In this document: positions 1 through 24,714 of the stretch, one piece after another | Position numbering within the stretch: the first letter of the stretch is position 1 | How the letters are laid out: each line of letters opens with the position of its first letter | Assembly (NCBI RefSeq): GCF_027596085.1 | Contig: NC_072465.1 | Span: 19,210,207-19,274,206, forward strand | Length of the DNA stretch: 64,000 nt | Reading direction: 5' to 3' | Origin: Anoplopoma fimbria | Taxonomy: Eukaryota; Chordata; Actinopteri; Perciformes; Anoplopomatidae | The notes under the pieces: model-generated | The model's input: only the letters and a program-made list of their open reading frames with translations | What the model was told of the DNA's origin: nothing | Database searches by the model: none | Program-made: the position numbers and the translations under genes

Positions 1-353
1 GTACATATGTGTGTGTGAGAGTTTGTGTTTTGTCTCTCAATCCAACTTTCTATTTATGCTTTCTCTTCGTTTGCTTTGCTGCGCTGACTTCATTCATTCT
101 AATCGAAAGACAGAGATCAGTGTACGAGAATGAAAGGCAGAATGAAAATTTCATAAAGTGGAGGAGGGAAGTAGTGTGTGTATTGGCGCCGGGAGAAAAC
201 AAGCAGGCGGTCTTGGCTATGATTGAGCTTCCCTATTGGTTAATTGGAGGGGATGAATGAAAGGATTCTGATTTGAATGAAGGGCATCAGGATATGAAGG
301 ACCAGTGGGATGAAAGATAGAGGGCGAAGTATGAATCATTCTATGTATGTATG

Positions 354-8152
<7,799 letters not shown>

Positions 8153-8211
<59 letters not shown>

Positions 8212-8216
8212 TGTGT
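8153..8216. repeat. Compound (CT)n-(GT)11 microsatellite
   Basis: CT tract 8153-8194 with one imperfect unit, joined directly to GT 8195-8216. Confidence 0.97.
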
Positions 8217-10208
8217 AAGTGTCTCTGGCCTCCATTGTGTCCCCAAAAGTGGTTGAGCACAATCGCTGGCTGTGTCCAAACGTCCTGAGTGAAGCACAGT
8301 GATCTGTAAAAGTGACATGATCGGTTCTGCTCTGAGGAGCACTCACTCTGGTAGTCAGTACTCCAGCAGTAGCTGAGCTCATGATAAGAGGAAGGAAAGA
8401 AAAGAAACCTTTGATGACAAGAGTGTGTACCATCGCCTTTTGCTGTTTCAAGCCCGTAACAGGCAACAGGAGTTAAATCAAGTACAGCAGGTTTTGTGCA
8501 TTTCTCGTTGTTTTTTTTTTTTTTTTAAATGAATATGAATTACTGTAACTCAGTGTTATAGTATAAATTAATGACTAATAGTATTTCATGAATCTCTTTT
8601 CTTTCCTATTTTTTCTTTTCCTCCCCAAATTCTAAGCAAAGTTGCATGAATGTAACTGTCACATTTATGAATGTCTTGTGTTTGAGTCTACTGCTGTGCT
8701 GTAAATCTTTAATGCCATGGTAGGCACTTAAACTCAGCGCCATGCAGATCCTTTTGTACCATTATGCTCTCTACTAAGTGTGTCATTGACACCCGTTATC
8801 TCTTACTTAACTAATGTTCAACTTTCCTCAAAAGGCTAGATTGCTCATATTTACAGACTTGTCTTTTTTTTGTGCAACACTGTTGCTCAAGAGAAGGCAA
8901 TGTTTGTTGAACATTTTGCTCAAGGGTGACATATATCAGCACAGTGGATTGATATTAACAGTCACCAGTAGATGAATCCCAAAGATTGGTGATTTTTTTT
9001 ATAGCGTCAATATCAGGTCCAACACAACCCCATAGATCTCATCTGTACCTTGAGATCAATGCTTACCCGTACATGAGCATACTGAACATGCATGCCATTA
9101 GTGACTACCCAGCAAACATGCCCTTTTGGGGACTGTTAATTGGGTTAGGACTGAAAAGTTAACCATGCCCATCATTGTGGCTTTGGATCAGAATGAATGA
9201 AAGGAAGCCAGGAGTTCTCAATCATCTGAACACAGTTTATTTTCTCCAAAACAAGATTCACATGGACATAGAACTTAACAAAATAAATCAAAGTAGTTTC
9301 ACACGCTGGGGCCCAGGTGAGAGTCATCGGTTCTATACTATATTTATTGCAGGCAAGACACAGGTTAGAAGAAAATACATTTAGGATTTCGAATAAATCT
9401 GATAAAATGGATTGAGTACTGGAATACTTGAATGTAGTTTTTTGAAGGTTTTACCATCAGAGGAGGATCTGAAGTTTCCTGGAGGACCTACCTATGTAGG
9501 CTACAGCCTTCAGAGGATGCAGCCTCTGAACGTAGATTCAGCTTTAGTGTACTTAAATACAAAATTTCTTCTATATTTTCATTTGCAGGGCTGAGACAAA
9601 TCTCCATTACATGTATTTATAGTATCAATGTATACTGTAAAAAGTCCTTTAACTTTACAGATTCTAACTACCTTAAACATGATTCTGAAATGGGCCATTC
9701 TTCATAATGATTCTCTTACTTGTGACTTTAACTTTAAAGTAAAATATGATATGTAAAACATCTAGTCAAAGTATTTCTACACTCTGGTATTGCTACAATT
9801 CTTTTTGCACATATATTGCCTGACAACACTGCTATATTTTAAATTGATGACGAGTGTAATGCTTTTTGAAAGTGAAACACCATCTGTTGTTTTTGTCAGG
9901 GCTTCAGATCCCACGAGAGTCCAGTCCATAACTCTGACTTTGTGCCTGGGCCTACACAAGCTATCGATCCTCTGGAGCACTTTAGATGTAACCCAACTCT
10001 CGGCCCCCATCAATCCTCTCAGCCCCCTCTGCATCCAGCTGCAGCATCCAAAACTGCCTCCTAGGGTCCAGGGTATAACTGGAAAAAAAAAATTGATCCT
10101 GGCGCGGATCATCTGATTATGATGTGTTTTATGACTCTCTGGATGGGAGCTTTATTGTTTTAGTGGGTGCATCTGGTTTCTGATGATGGACTTGATGAGG
10201 TCAGTGTA

Positions 10209-10243
10209 GGGGAGAGGAAGGGAGGACGGGAGGAGGGGAGGGG
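10209..10243 (+). other. Potential G-quadruplex motif
   Basis: Five runs of at least three G with loops of 7, 5, 4 and 1 nt, fitting the G3+N1-7 rule. A further G-run follows at about 10284-10291. Confidence 0.5.
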
Positions 10244-10679
10244 CAGAGACAATAGAGAAAGAGAGAGGCAGAGTGATGTGTTAGGGGGGGGAGTTTGATC
10301 GATACTCTAAAGCATGACATCATCGTTTAGCCAGTCTGGAGGGACATCAGGCGCTCTGCCAGTAACCCCGGTCATGAATCATTAATGTCATCCGCTCACC
10401 CACCCCGCCACGTTGGTGCAGTCCAGTCTGATGTTACAGGCCGGGGCACCTTCAGCGTGTTGTGTTTGTCAACAACAGTCATCTTGGACAATCTCTCTCC
10501 CAATCCACTGCATGAGGTGATTATTTCTCCAGGAGCACATTCAATGCAAGACTCACTCCAACAAGATGCACCACTGAGCGCCACATGAGGTCCTTCCTGC
10601 CTGTGACCATCAATCCCTCAAAGTGTCAGACACTCAATAGACTGGCCTGTGGACATATTTCAGCCAATAATTTCTGATT

Positions 10680-10860
10680 TTTACTATGTGCAATAATGAT
10701 TAAACTGTATAATAATGGACAATTATTCAACTGTGCAATATTCTGCTATTCAAACTGCATTTATCCATACATCAATCGATACATATATTTACTACTCTTG
10801 TATTCATGTTCAGCACACTTAATAGATTCCACTCCTCAGCATTTATTATTCATTTAGAAA
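10680..10860 (+). repeat. Possible dispersed repeat fragment
   Basis: AT-rich string with CTGTGCAATATTCTGCTATT, CAAACTGCATTTATCCATAC, ACTACTCTTGTATTCATGTT and CAGCACACTTAATAGATTCC. It resembles a LINE-derived tail common in fish; the assignment is from memory only. Confidence 0.35.
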
Positions 10861-11038
10861 TACAATACATGCATCTCTAAAAATGTACAAAATATAGTTG
10901 TATTTGACCCCACATGTTGAGAAATAAAAGAAAATGAAACATATTGGTGATGGAGGATACACACACAACATCAGCCACATGCTACATTGAGCCAACCTAT
11001 TAGATGGTAAACAGGAGACGTCCTTTACTTCACCGGGC

Positions 11039-11072
11039 TGACCTCTAGACTGCATGACCCGTCTAGAGGTCA
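11039..11072. repeat. Inverted repeat, 12-bp perfect arms, 10-nt loop
   Basis: TGACCTCTAGAC at 11039-11050 is mirrored by GTCTAGAGGTCA at 11061-11072. It lies in non-coding DNA; function unknown. Confidence 0.9.
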
Positions 11073-12037
11073 TTTATAATTGCAAAAAGGTAGACCACAC
11101 ATACCAGAAGACATGTGAGACACACACATGCACAGACAGAGACATGAAGAAAGGGAGAGCATGTGAATGGGGAGAGGAAGAGGTTAGTTAGTATTACTGC
11201 TGTCTGGAGGTGAATTGGTCTCCTATGGATTATTAATGAAGCAGGAGAGCCCCTTGTAACTCGGTACGCTCACCCATTTCAACTTTAATGATCAAGACAC
11301 ATCCGAACAGTGTATATCCTTACTGATAGAGTTGAACTGACAGACAGGTCGCTTGGCAGACAGACAACAATGTCCTACATTCAAAGTTTATTATTATGCA
11401 CCTTTAAGAGCAGATGTTAAAAAGTTGTTCACAGTAATAAACAGATAAGCTACATTTACAGCACTAAAACAAATGACATTAAAGCTTGAACATTTACAAA
11501 AATGTAAATATGACAAAAGTAAAGTAAAAGTTGGGTCTTGAGCCTGAGTCAACTTTTTTCACCGGACAGACAGGAGGCCAACAGGCCATACAGAGATGAT
11601 CCCGCACTGGCTTCCCACCCAAGAATATTTCAAATTTGATAAGAAGTAAATGTCATGGATGTATTAAAAAACTTCCAGACCTTCATGGATTTAAAAAAAT
11701 CATGATACAAACAGTAATAAATTACCTTGTATGCAATTGGAAGCGCCCTGGCCTGTTTTACAGACTTCTCTTTTTTATAATGGAGGTCCAACAGTAGCAT
11801 TTAATGAGAACCCCCTCGAATATCCTCTTCACAGGCTTGAAGAGAGGTGAGATGTTACTGTATATCCATAAATCTTAATCACGTACACAGACACCTCAGC
11901 ACATGTTTATTTACACAAACAAATGTGTACATGAATAGAGGTACTTATACTCTCACACTTAAACACACTCACACATCACCACACTGGTTATTGCTGTGTC
12001 CCAGTTGCCATAGAGACAGGGTGATAGAATACTGAGT

Positions 12038-12143
<106 letters not shown>

Positions 12144-12293
12144 GTCACACTTCACACTCTCCCAAATCATGTGGAGTGTTGATTTGTGAGGATTTCAACA
12201 TTGCATCGCTACAGCGCTGGTGTGTGTGCACACGCAAATGTGTGAGGGTCAATCTCAGTCAGTGCCTTTACTGACTGTGAGTTATTGTGTGTC

Positions 12294-12295
<2 letters not shown>

Positions 12296-12385
<90 letters not shown>
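12296..12385. repeat. (TG)n microsatellite, 90 bp, one C interruption
   Basis: TG tract with a CG step at 12358; same orientation as the tract 155 bp to its left. Confidence 0.98.
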
Positions 12386-14095
<1,710 letters not shown>

Positions 14096-15703
14096 CCGTG
14101 AGGGCAGGAAGCGGACGTCGACACCCGAGTCGTCTGATATGTAGGGAATCTGTCGCCTCCGATCACATGGTGGAATCTGTCGTAACGGGCTAAGGACAGG
14201 CCAAGACTTTCCCACAGTCAGAGCATTAGTCAGAGAGACACAGACAGACTGAGAGGGGGTCACGTTTGTCAGCTTGGCCAAAAACACAAGGACAGAGTGA
14301 CACTTCCTATTAAACCGCAGCATGTATCAAGACATAAAAGCCCTGTACTAAGAAATGGTAAACTCTCAAAACAAGAACTGAATTTTATATTTATTTGGGG
14401 AAAAACTGAAATACAACACATGAAACTGTGCTGAACATGACTTTTTTGTTTGATTTTTTTTTCTTTGTTATATTTATTTCTAGTAAGCAAGATGAGGTAT
14501 GCCCAGTTCTCATGGAGTTAACTATTAAGACAACATGGACAAATAAATGCTTATAAAGGAAGAGTTTTTTGTATTTCATTCATTATAATATAGTTATGTA
14601 GTTGTTTATTTAGTATAGTGTGAATTGTATACCTTAGTTCGTTTTCTATGGTGTATGATTTCTGAATTGTTTTACTTACATTGAAAATGTTTCTTTATTC
14701 CTGCCCACTGCAGAAAATCTTCCTATAATGATCAGTTTTCAGCTCAAAGTGTAACACCATGTGTCACTGTGTGGCTTGTTAGCTGAGAGAGTGAGAGGGC
14801 AGTTTTGACTTGACCCCGTCTCTTGCTGTCGCTAACACAGCGAGGCAGACGATATCACAACCATCAGCCCTCTGAGAGAGAAAACAGAAGCTCAGATGCA
14901 TGTGTTCTGCTGAATCGTTATCAAAAAGTGAGGCCAAGAGTAAAATGTGTGGGTGACAATGGAAAAAGCAGCAGTGGCATTTGACATTTATTAAATTACT
15001 TGTTTGAATGGTCAGCTACATCTGTAATTAATCTGTTAGTGAAAGGTAAACAGGGATATTTTGTGGTCACATTACGGCAGTGTTATAATTATGCTATAAT
15101 GTCTATATAATATGGATTAAGTGATGTCAATACAATCAACTGAAAAATGAAAATGTTTGCCAGGCATTCTCAGCTTATGTTTCGACAGATAAAAGAAGCT
15201 TGTTAAAGGTTTTATTGTACGTGTAACCTCTTAAATGAAAAGATTGATTGAAGAGTGATTTTGTGAGGATGATAGAGATAAAAGTTTCCAGAGAAGGTAA
15301 AAAAAATAATTTAATTAGTAAATATGTGTAAAAAAAACTGTCACTTTGATTATCTTTTGACCCCGCGGATGAATCTGGGCATCCCTTGGGGTTCACGAGC
15401 AGGAAGGAGGAACAGAAAATACTGAAAGTGCCAGCTGACATAACTTGGAAACCGAGCACCAGTTAATGCCATTACCTTGAGCAGCACTATTTTAATGTCT
15501 GCCTGTTTCAAGTTTATCTTTTTAACTAGGAAGAAACACATTCCTTTATTTTGTATTTCAAAGACACTTTTGTCACAATTAATTTATTTTTTCTACCAGG
15601 CTATATTTAGGAGGTGTAATTTACTTAGCTACTTGTAGTGTAGAAAACCCTCTTCTATTTAAAGGGATTCCACTTAGTGTGATGATAGAAACTAATCTGT
15701 GTG

Positions 15704-15705
<2 letters not shown>
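14096..15705. other. Non-coding stretch
   Basis: AT-rich; no recognisable exon, RNA gene or transposon. Confidence 0.55.

Positions 15706-15738
<33 letters not shown>
15706..15738. repeat. (TG)n microsatellite, 33 bp
   Basis: Pure TG tract that faces the CA tract at 15869-15986. Confidence 0.97.
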
Positions 15739-15739
<1 letters not shown>

Positions 15740-15864
15740 GCAGACATCTCAGCTGCTGTGCTGTAAAGCCCAGATTCATGTTTGCAAATAAGTAGCACTG
15801 ACATGAAGCCTGGGCCGCAACACGACCGCAGGATTTGTAGATCATTAGTAGCCCTGACACAAAA

Positions 15865-18544
<2,680 letters not shown>

Positions 18545-18800
18545 TCAACATTTTACGAAAAACACTTCTTCACTTCCTTGGCGAGAATGAGGTGAGATGA
18601 TTGTTACCACTCTCTGTCTGTGCATGAAATAGCAAATGAAGTGGTAAGAATGGAGCAGGAGCCTCCCCCTTAATGGGGGAGCGGCTAGCTTGGTTTTGTC
18701 CAAAGTTCATAAACCCAACTACCAACACCTCTAAGGTTCACTAACATGTTATATTTCATTTGTTTAATCTGTACACAAACAGACTTTTGTTGAAAATGGT
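18545..18800 (+). repeat. Dispersed teleost repeat, copy 1
   Basis: Contains GCTAGCTTGGTTTTGTCCAA, then ACCAACACCTCTAAGGTTCA and ATATTTCATTTGTTTAATCT. This module order is common in percomorph genomes and is shared with the diverged copy at 26240-26470. Confidence 0.5.
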
Positions 18801-19931
18801 ATTGTAGAATATTATATCATTCTGTTTTTAACACAAACAAATTCAGGAAACAGAATTATAATATAATATTCTAGTTTTTTAATGTGGAGCCAATTTTAGC
18901 CAGGCTTCTTTGTATACTACTGGAAAGATAAACAGTATAATACTGCATCATATCATATAAGCATATTGTGGGTTTTTTGTGTCAAATTAATGTAGTGGAA
19001 TAAAAAGTACCATAGTTCCCTCTGAAATGTGATTGATTAAAAGTATAAAGTAGCATAAAATGAAAAAATGAAAAAGTATGTAAAAAAACTATAATATAGC
19101 CATGGAGGTGGCTGAATCAAAATGGGGGGCTAACGGTGCTAACAAAGGCAACAGTACAGATGGAGCTAATGGTGTTACTGTGGATTAGCTTTCACTCACT
19201 GGGGCAACGTGGTGCAATGTTACAAATCCTACTTTAGCAAAGGCTGACCCACCTTAAGCTGCCTCTGATTTGCCTATCCTTATATTCTTACCCTGACTAA
19301 TCTCACTCCTCATGCCTTAACTTAACCAAAACTACGAACGAAGGCAACAAGTACTAGCACAGTATCAAAGGCACAGTAAAGTGAATTAATCTCTTCACTT
19401 TGTCTACAGTGCGATCGAAGTTTCTGATACAGCTTCACGCCATTAGAGCTAAAAGAGATCAATTTTCTTGCTCGCACACTTCAGCAGGATGCAATTTATC
19501 TGTGGGGGGCTGAATCACCACGCTGCTCACCACTTCTTTAATCAGGGCACAGTGTGGTGTGGTGGGCACAGTGTCAGTTCAGTTGATTTGGGTTCAGTAC
19601 AGTTCAGTTCAGGTCAGCAGGAGTTTGAAGAGGCTTATTATGCAAGTTGATAGATAATCTAATGGGGTCAGATAAGGCTCTGGCTAGAGTCCACAGCGTG
19701 ATCATAAGATCACAACTGCTACCACCGCATGCTACCACGCTAATAAGAAAGACACAGTACTAGGAGACTTTACTTGTATCTTTGACATTTGTGCATTGTT
19801 TTAATAAACCACAAACACACACATTCAGGAGTTTTTTTTATACGAGCTGTAATCACTTATTCTGGTTTCAGTCAGTGGCTCAGACGTTCCTGCTGAGCTC
19901 TGCAACAATTCCACTTCCTTCCTGTTCCCGG

Positions 19932-19945
19932 GTTACCATGGCAAC
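19932..19945 (+). promoter_or_regulatory. RFX X-box (GTTACC-AT-GGCAAC)
   Basis: Full match to both half sites of the RFX consensus GTNRCC N0-3 RGYAAC with a 2-nt spacer. It lies within a GC-richer block (19860-20120). RFX factors act on ciliary and neuronal enhancers; the target gene here is unknown, and chance occurrence is possible. Confidence 0.5.
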
Positions 19946-22900
19946 AGTAAATGAGAACTCTGTTATCATCAGATGGATTGGGCCACAAAAAAATATTTTT
20001 ATCTCCACTTCCCCATCTCCCTGCCTCCACATAACCAGGGGACTGAGTGTCCTCGCGAGTTTCATCATGCAGCTGGAGTGTGCAGCCGTTTTCAAAGGAT
20101 TTGAGAGAAGCTTAAACAAGACAACACCATGGAGACAATCGGGAGCTTGTAGCAAAAGGTGTGAATTTTATATCAGAGCTTCTGCTATGCATAAATAAAC
20201 AGCGGCACAAATACAGGGAAGGATGAACAGCAGAGCAGCAGCTGCAACACGACACGCAGAGAGGAAGACTACGTGTTTAAATATCAGTTTTCACGGTTTC
20301 TTAGATGGATGACTCATCTTCATTGTGTGGAATAATATCATAAAACATCACCTTTTCAAGCTAAAATAAAGATGTATTGTGATGATTATTTCATGCTACT
20401 GTAGCGACATCATGCAAAGGAAACGCTGCTGAAAATATCATCCAACTGTAGTTAGTGAAAAAGGCTTGCATTCAAAACACCAAAGGGCATTGAAAATTTA
20501 TTTAGTTCACGGTTGTATGGAAAATTGTGATCTTTTAAAAAAAGTCAAAGTTAAATCCACCAGCTGTGGTTGAACTATTTCAGTGGTGTAGCTTAATTCT
20601 TGACTGAGAGTAAAGGGCAGGAAATGATCACACCACTAACTCATGGTGTAATTGTTTGTATCTTTGTTTAATCCTTAAGGATCAATCTGGTGATATTCTG
20701 TATTTTTCTCATTGTCAACAACTCCGACGAGAAGCCCAAAATCAACAATGAATTGATCCCACTCACTTAAGTTTTGCCTGTGTGGCCAAAGCCCTCTTAG
20801 CCCTCCATTGTTGACCAAACGCTATTAAGAACACTCCGATGAGCCACACTGTTGTACAGGGCACCATGAACATCGACACTGAGGGTTATTTTGAGTCAAT
20901 CCCACATACACCCACCTGCCTCTGTAACCAAGTATATTGATCTGCTACTGATAGTAGTTCCCAACAAATGCATTATATTCTCCTGTTTGAGTAACGTTGG
21001 GTAAAAACAATGTTTCGAATGATACCTTACAAAATGTTATTTCTCATTTTTCAACACTCCTCAAAACACTGATGGAGCATCATGGTCTTATACTTAAGCA
21101 GCATACAAATGCAGCCGTTATTTCAGAAGTCAGTTCATCGTCATGCAGAAGAGCATCCCGTACCCGTCTCACATCCAGTAATAATTTCTAATTTAACCCT
21201 TCATCTTGGAAGAGCAGCCAGGGTGAAAGAGGAGTGCTGAGGTGGTCAGTTAGGTGCTCCCGAGACGAACAGGCAATTTAAAGGAGTCAAACGTGCTAAT
21301 GGTGTGCTAATCCGACTCTGGGGAGCACACCACAGCGTTTCATCCATCATTCATGAATGCCAGAGGAGAGAGCATGTATCATCACTGATTATTTTATGGG
21401 TGCATATTACCTGTTGGCTGAGAAGCTGGATATATATTGTTACGACACCAGTGAATAAATATGAATAAACAAATGCTGTAAAACAAGTTTAAAGGTGCTT
21501 GACAATCCAAGATCAAGACCTTTTCAGTGTTTGAGATATCAGCATAAAAATAAAGTCCAAACAGCAGAGGTTGCTGGATGCTTATTTTAATTTATGCCAC
21601 ATAGAATATAGCATTATCACCATAAACCAACAAATTGCCATCCTTATAAATTACTACAAAAGAAACATTATGAAAATAATTATACTATTTTTGGTATGAA
21701 AATTTTATTTAGTTTAAAAAAAATCAGCATTTTGCACTGATTAAATTAATCTTTTTAAACATTTATGTCTTCTTTTAATTCAGGTAATAATTTAAGAAAT
21801 CATTTTTACAATGTACTACCTTCCGACAGTAGCCTAACATTCAGACTGAATGGGTATTATAACAAAATCGTAAGCAATCTACCATGAATGTTCTCCTGCA
21901 CATATTTGATTTTATGATTGTGTTGTGTCAAAAAACTTTATTCAACTTTATAATGTTTTTTGCCCACTCCTAAACAAAACGTATCAGCTGTAGAGTTAAC
22001 AGACTAGTCACATATAAGTTTATCATAATTATTTTTGCACTTATAAAACTAACAGTGCTCCATAATAGTTTCACTGAATGATTATGATCCTCATTTCTTC
22101 CCTAAAGCACTCATGTATGTTTCCCCCGGACGTAGTTGCTACAATCTGGACTGTGGTCTGACTGGCTGTCCTGTGCTAATCACCTGTTGTTGTTACTCTT
22201 TAACTTTTGAGCGGATGTGTGGTGCACTCTTTTAGCCCAGTGAACACCTCACCCTGTCTGGAGTCATGTTACACCGGCCGAGGGGAAGGGGGAGGATGGA
22301 AAAATGGATATCAAGACGAAGTGAGCGAAGCAGAGGAAGATAGGTGGCAAAAAAAGGACAGGATAAAGGAAATGAAAGAGGATTAAGTTATAATAATAGC
22401 GAGAGGAAATGAGGAGTTAAATGAGGTGAAAATTCTGTGTAATTGAAAAGAAGACAGAAATAAAGGACAGAGAGGGTGAGGTGAGAGTACGGTGAGGTAA
22501 AGTGTCTTCATTAGCCAGTTGTGTGAGTGGAAAACTACAACAAACAAGACATTATGTATAGTTATTTCACCAGTCAAATCTGTTGTTAAATATATGATAA
22601 TATGGGTGATAGAAGTAAGATATGCCCACTGTCTCCAAGCCATTAAATTAATTTAAATAAATGTTTCCATCTTAGTCGGATCTTCGTGAGGTCACTCACA
22701 CAGGCTTTATGATGACAGGTGTGTCAACACCTCAAGTAAACACCTTTAAGACAGTACAAAGACAACAAATCAGAAAATACAGTTATTTAAAATGCATACG
22801 TAGCCCAGAAATGTCCAGACATTTGCATCATCTTTTACTGTTTACATAAACAAACATATGTGTGTCATAGTCGAAGCTAAGAAGGAATTAAAAGATATTT

Positions 22901-23148
22901 AAATGTAATCATCAAATAATGACACCAATGAGAGCAGGAGTCACTGAAAACTATATATATTTGACCACAAAACTCATAAGAACCACGTTCAACATTGTGA
23001 GAATAAAATAACGAAAAGGGGGTAATGTCACAGGGGGCAAAGAGATAAGAACTCACTGAATATGTTTGCTCAACAAGGACAGGATCAAAGTCAAACATTC
23101 ACATAGGCTCATTAGGCTGCTCAGGCGCATATACACAAGCAACAGACG

Positions 23149-23167
23149 CACACACACACACACACAC

Positions 23168-23201
<34 letters not shown>

Positions 23202-23220
23202 ACACACACACACACACACA
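23149..23220. repeat. (CA)n microsatellite with TC interruptions, 72 bp
   Basis: CA tract broken by CTCA at two points. Confidence 0.97.
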
Positions 23221-24239
23221 GTCTGAGTGTCTGAGCTCAAACTCTACAACATTCTCGATTTTGCAGGCTGTTGCAAGTTTTTAACCATATTCGGCCTCCA
23301 TAAATCCATAGACATGGATTTATTTCAAAAATCCATTTTTCAAGCTATTTTCCATTGAGAGCTTCCATTTTATTGCAGCAGTCACCATGTTTAAGGTGAT
23401 GTCAGTGATTGGTTATGTTCAAAGTTCGTGTGTTTAATGATCCAGATAGGAAGTTCACCAGCTAACACAGGTGGACTGAGGAGGAGGTGTGTATTCCCCA
23501 GCTGCTCCTGTCAAACAAGTGTTTCCTAACAATGTGCCTCTGACCTGCAAGGACACTCAGGTTGTCAGCTTCACAACAGCTGATTTCACAGCCTTCGCCC
23601 CTTTATGGTTGATGATGTGCAGTCAACTGTAAAGTTTGATTGGAGTGAAAATGAACAGCCTGTACTCTTGAGGACGGCTCTGTAAAGGGCTTTATTTAGT
23701 TTGCATGTAGAGAAAATGTGATTTAATGTCCCCGTAGCTTCCTCTTTGTATTGTTCACTGTCTCAAACAAGTTCCTCTTAAATACAAATTTAGATCTATT
23801 AATTCGATATTGGGAACGAACTCTGATAAACATGCAAGCCCTCACAAACTGAGCTTTGACACTGCGGATGTGCTCGGTCAGCTGATAAAAAAACGCTGCT
23901 CCACTGTGTTTCAAAATGGAGATGTTAATATTCTAAGGTTTCTTTATTCATTACATTTTTTGTAGATTGTCAGACGACTAGACCACAAACTGAAGCATCA
24001 CTTTCATACACTTTTTACAGTTTGTGATCGCTCTGATCAATATATATTTATTGCCAACATCTTTTTCTGGGTTAATGGAACTGTAATATTAAAAATATAT
24101 AATGAAAAGTAGATAATAACAAACACGATTTGAGGGTGATTGTGATCGCAGCCTGGCAGATTAAAGGAGTGAGTAGTAAGTACTGGAGCTGAAACATTCC
24201 TCCAGCCTCGACTTTTTTCCTACCTTTAGTTTCCATTTT

Positions 24240-24606
24240 ACAGGTATGCAGGCCTCAACATGATGAAACATGAACATCTCTCCCTCCCTCGCTCCTCTCA
24301 TCCTACCTCCCCCCACTGCTGCTCCCTCCCAGCTCCCCCTCTCATTATGCTATTGAAGTGGTGCGTTGCTAGAGAGAGTGCCGCACTGCTTCTTTATATA
24401 ACGCTGAAGGAGAGCTGAAAGAATACAGTACATCAGAGTACAGTACCACTCACAGTGGGAGGACAGTGCTCGCCTAAGTACTGCAGCAGCAGCAACAGCA
24501 GCCATAGCAGCTATTTACTGTAATTATTTGAGCCCGTTAAAGGAGCCGGCTACAGTGGAGGTTTCGTAAAAGTAGTCAGACCCGAGCTCCTCTGTTTGTC
24601 AATGTC
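24240..24606 (+). promoter_or_regulatory. TATA-containing promoter-like block
   Basis: A pyrimidine-rich stretch (24275-24345) is followed by TTTATATAACG with TATATAA at 24395-24401, then a (CAG)-rich leader-like segment (24481-24512). A start near 24425-24432 would be expected for plus-strand transcription. It ends at an ATG that opens a 35-codon frame. No transcript evidence is available. Confidence 0.3.
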
Positions 24607-24714
24607 ATGACTGTGACAGACGTAATTTATCTGCAAGAGTTTCAGTTCTGTCAGTCAGACAGAGAGCGCAAGGAGAATCTCATTAAAGAAGATGGAGGAC
24701 CGTTACTGAAATAA
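24607..24714 (+). CDS. Short ORF of 35 codons, unrecognised (hypothetical)
   Basis: ATG at 24607 has G at -3 and follows the TATA-like block by about 200 nt. The frame opens MTVTDVIYLQEFQFCQ, continues with a charged SDRERKENLIKEDGG stretch and ends in TAA. No signal peptide or membrane segment is visible. An overlapping 2-codon upstream ORF (ATG at 24602) precedes it. I do not recognise a family. It may be a chance frame, a micropeptide, or a first coding exon whose donor I cannot see. Confidence 0.15.
   Translation: MTVTDVIYLQEFQFCQSDRERKENLIKEDGGPLLK

Larger units (their letters stand above)
18801..24240. other. Non-coding stretch, contains an X-box and a CA tract
   Basis: No gene recognised. 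The blocks 19860-20120 and 21210-21430 have balanced, word-rich composition of the kind seen in conserved non-coding elements, which I cannot verify. Confidence 0.45.

Noticed and set aside
12004..12017. Possible second X-box GTTGCCATAGAGAC
   Set aside because: The second half site has two mismatches to RGYAAC.
19782..20198. 138-codon plus and 91-codon minus frames
   Set aside because: Both strands are open over the same block, no family resemblance; better explained as non-coding element.
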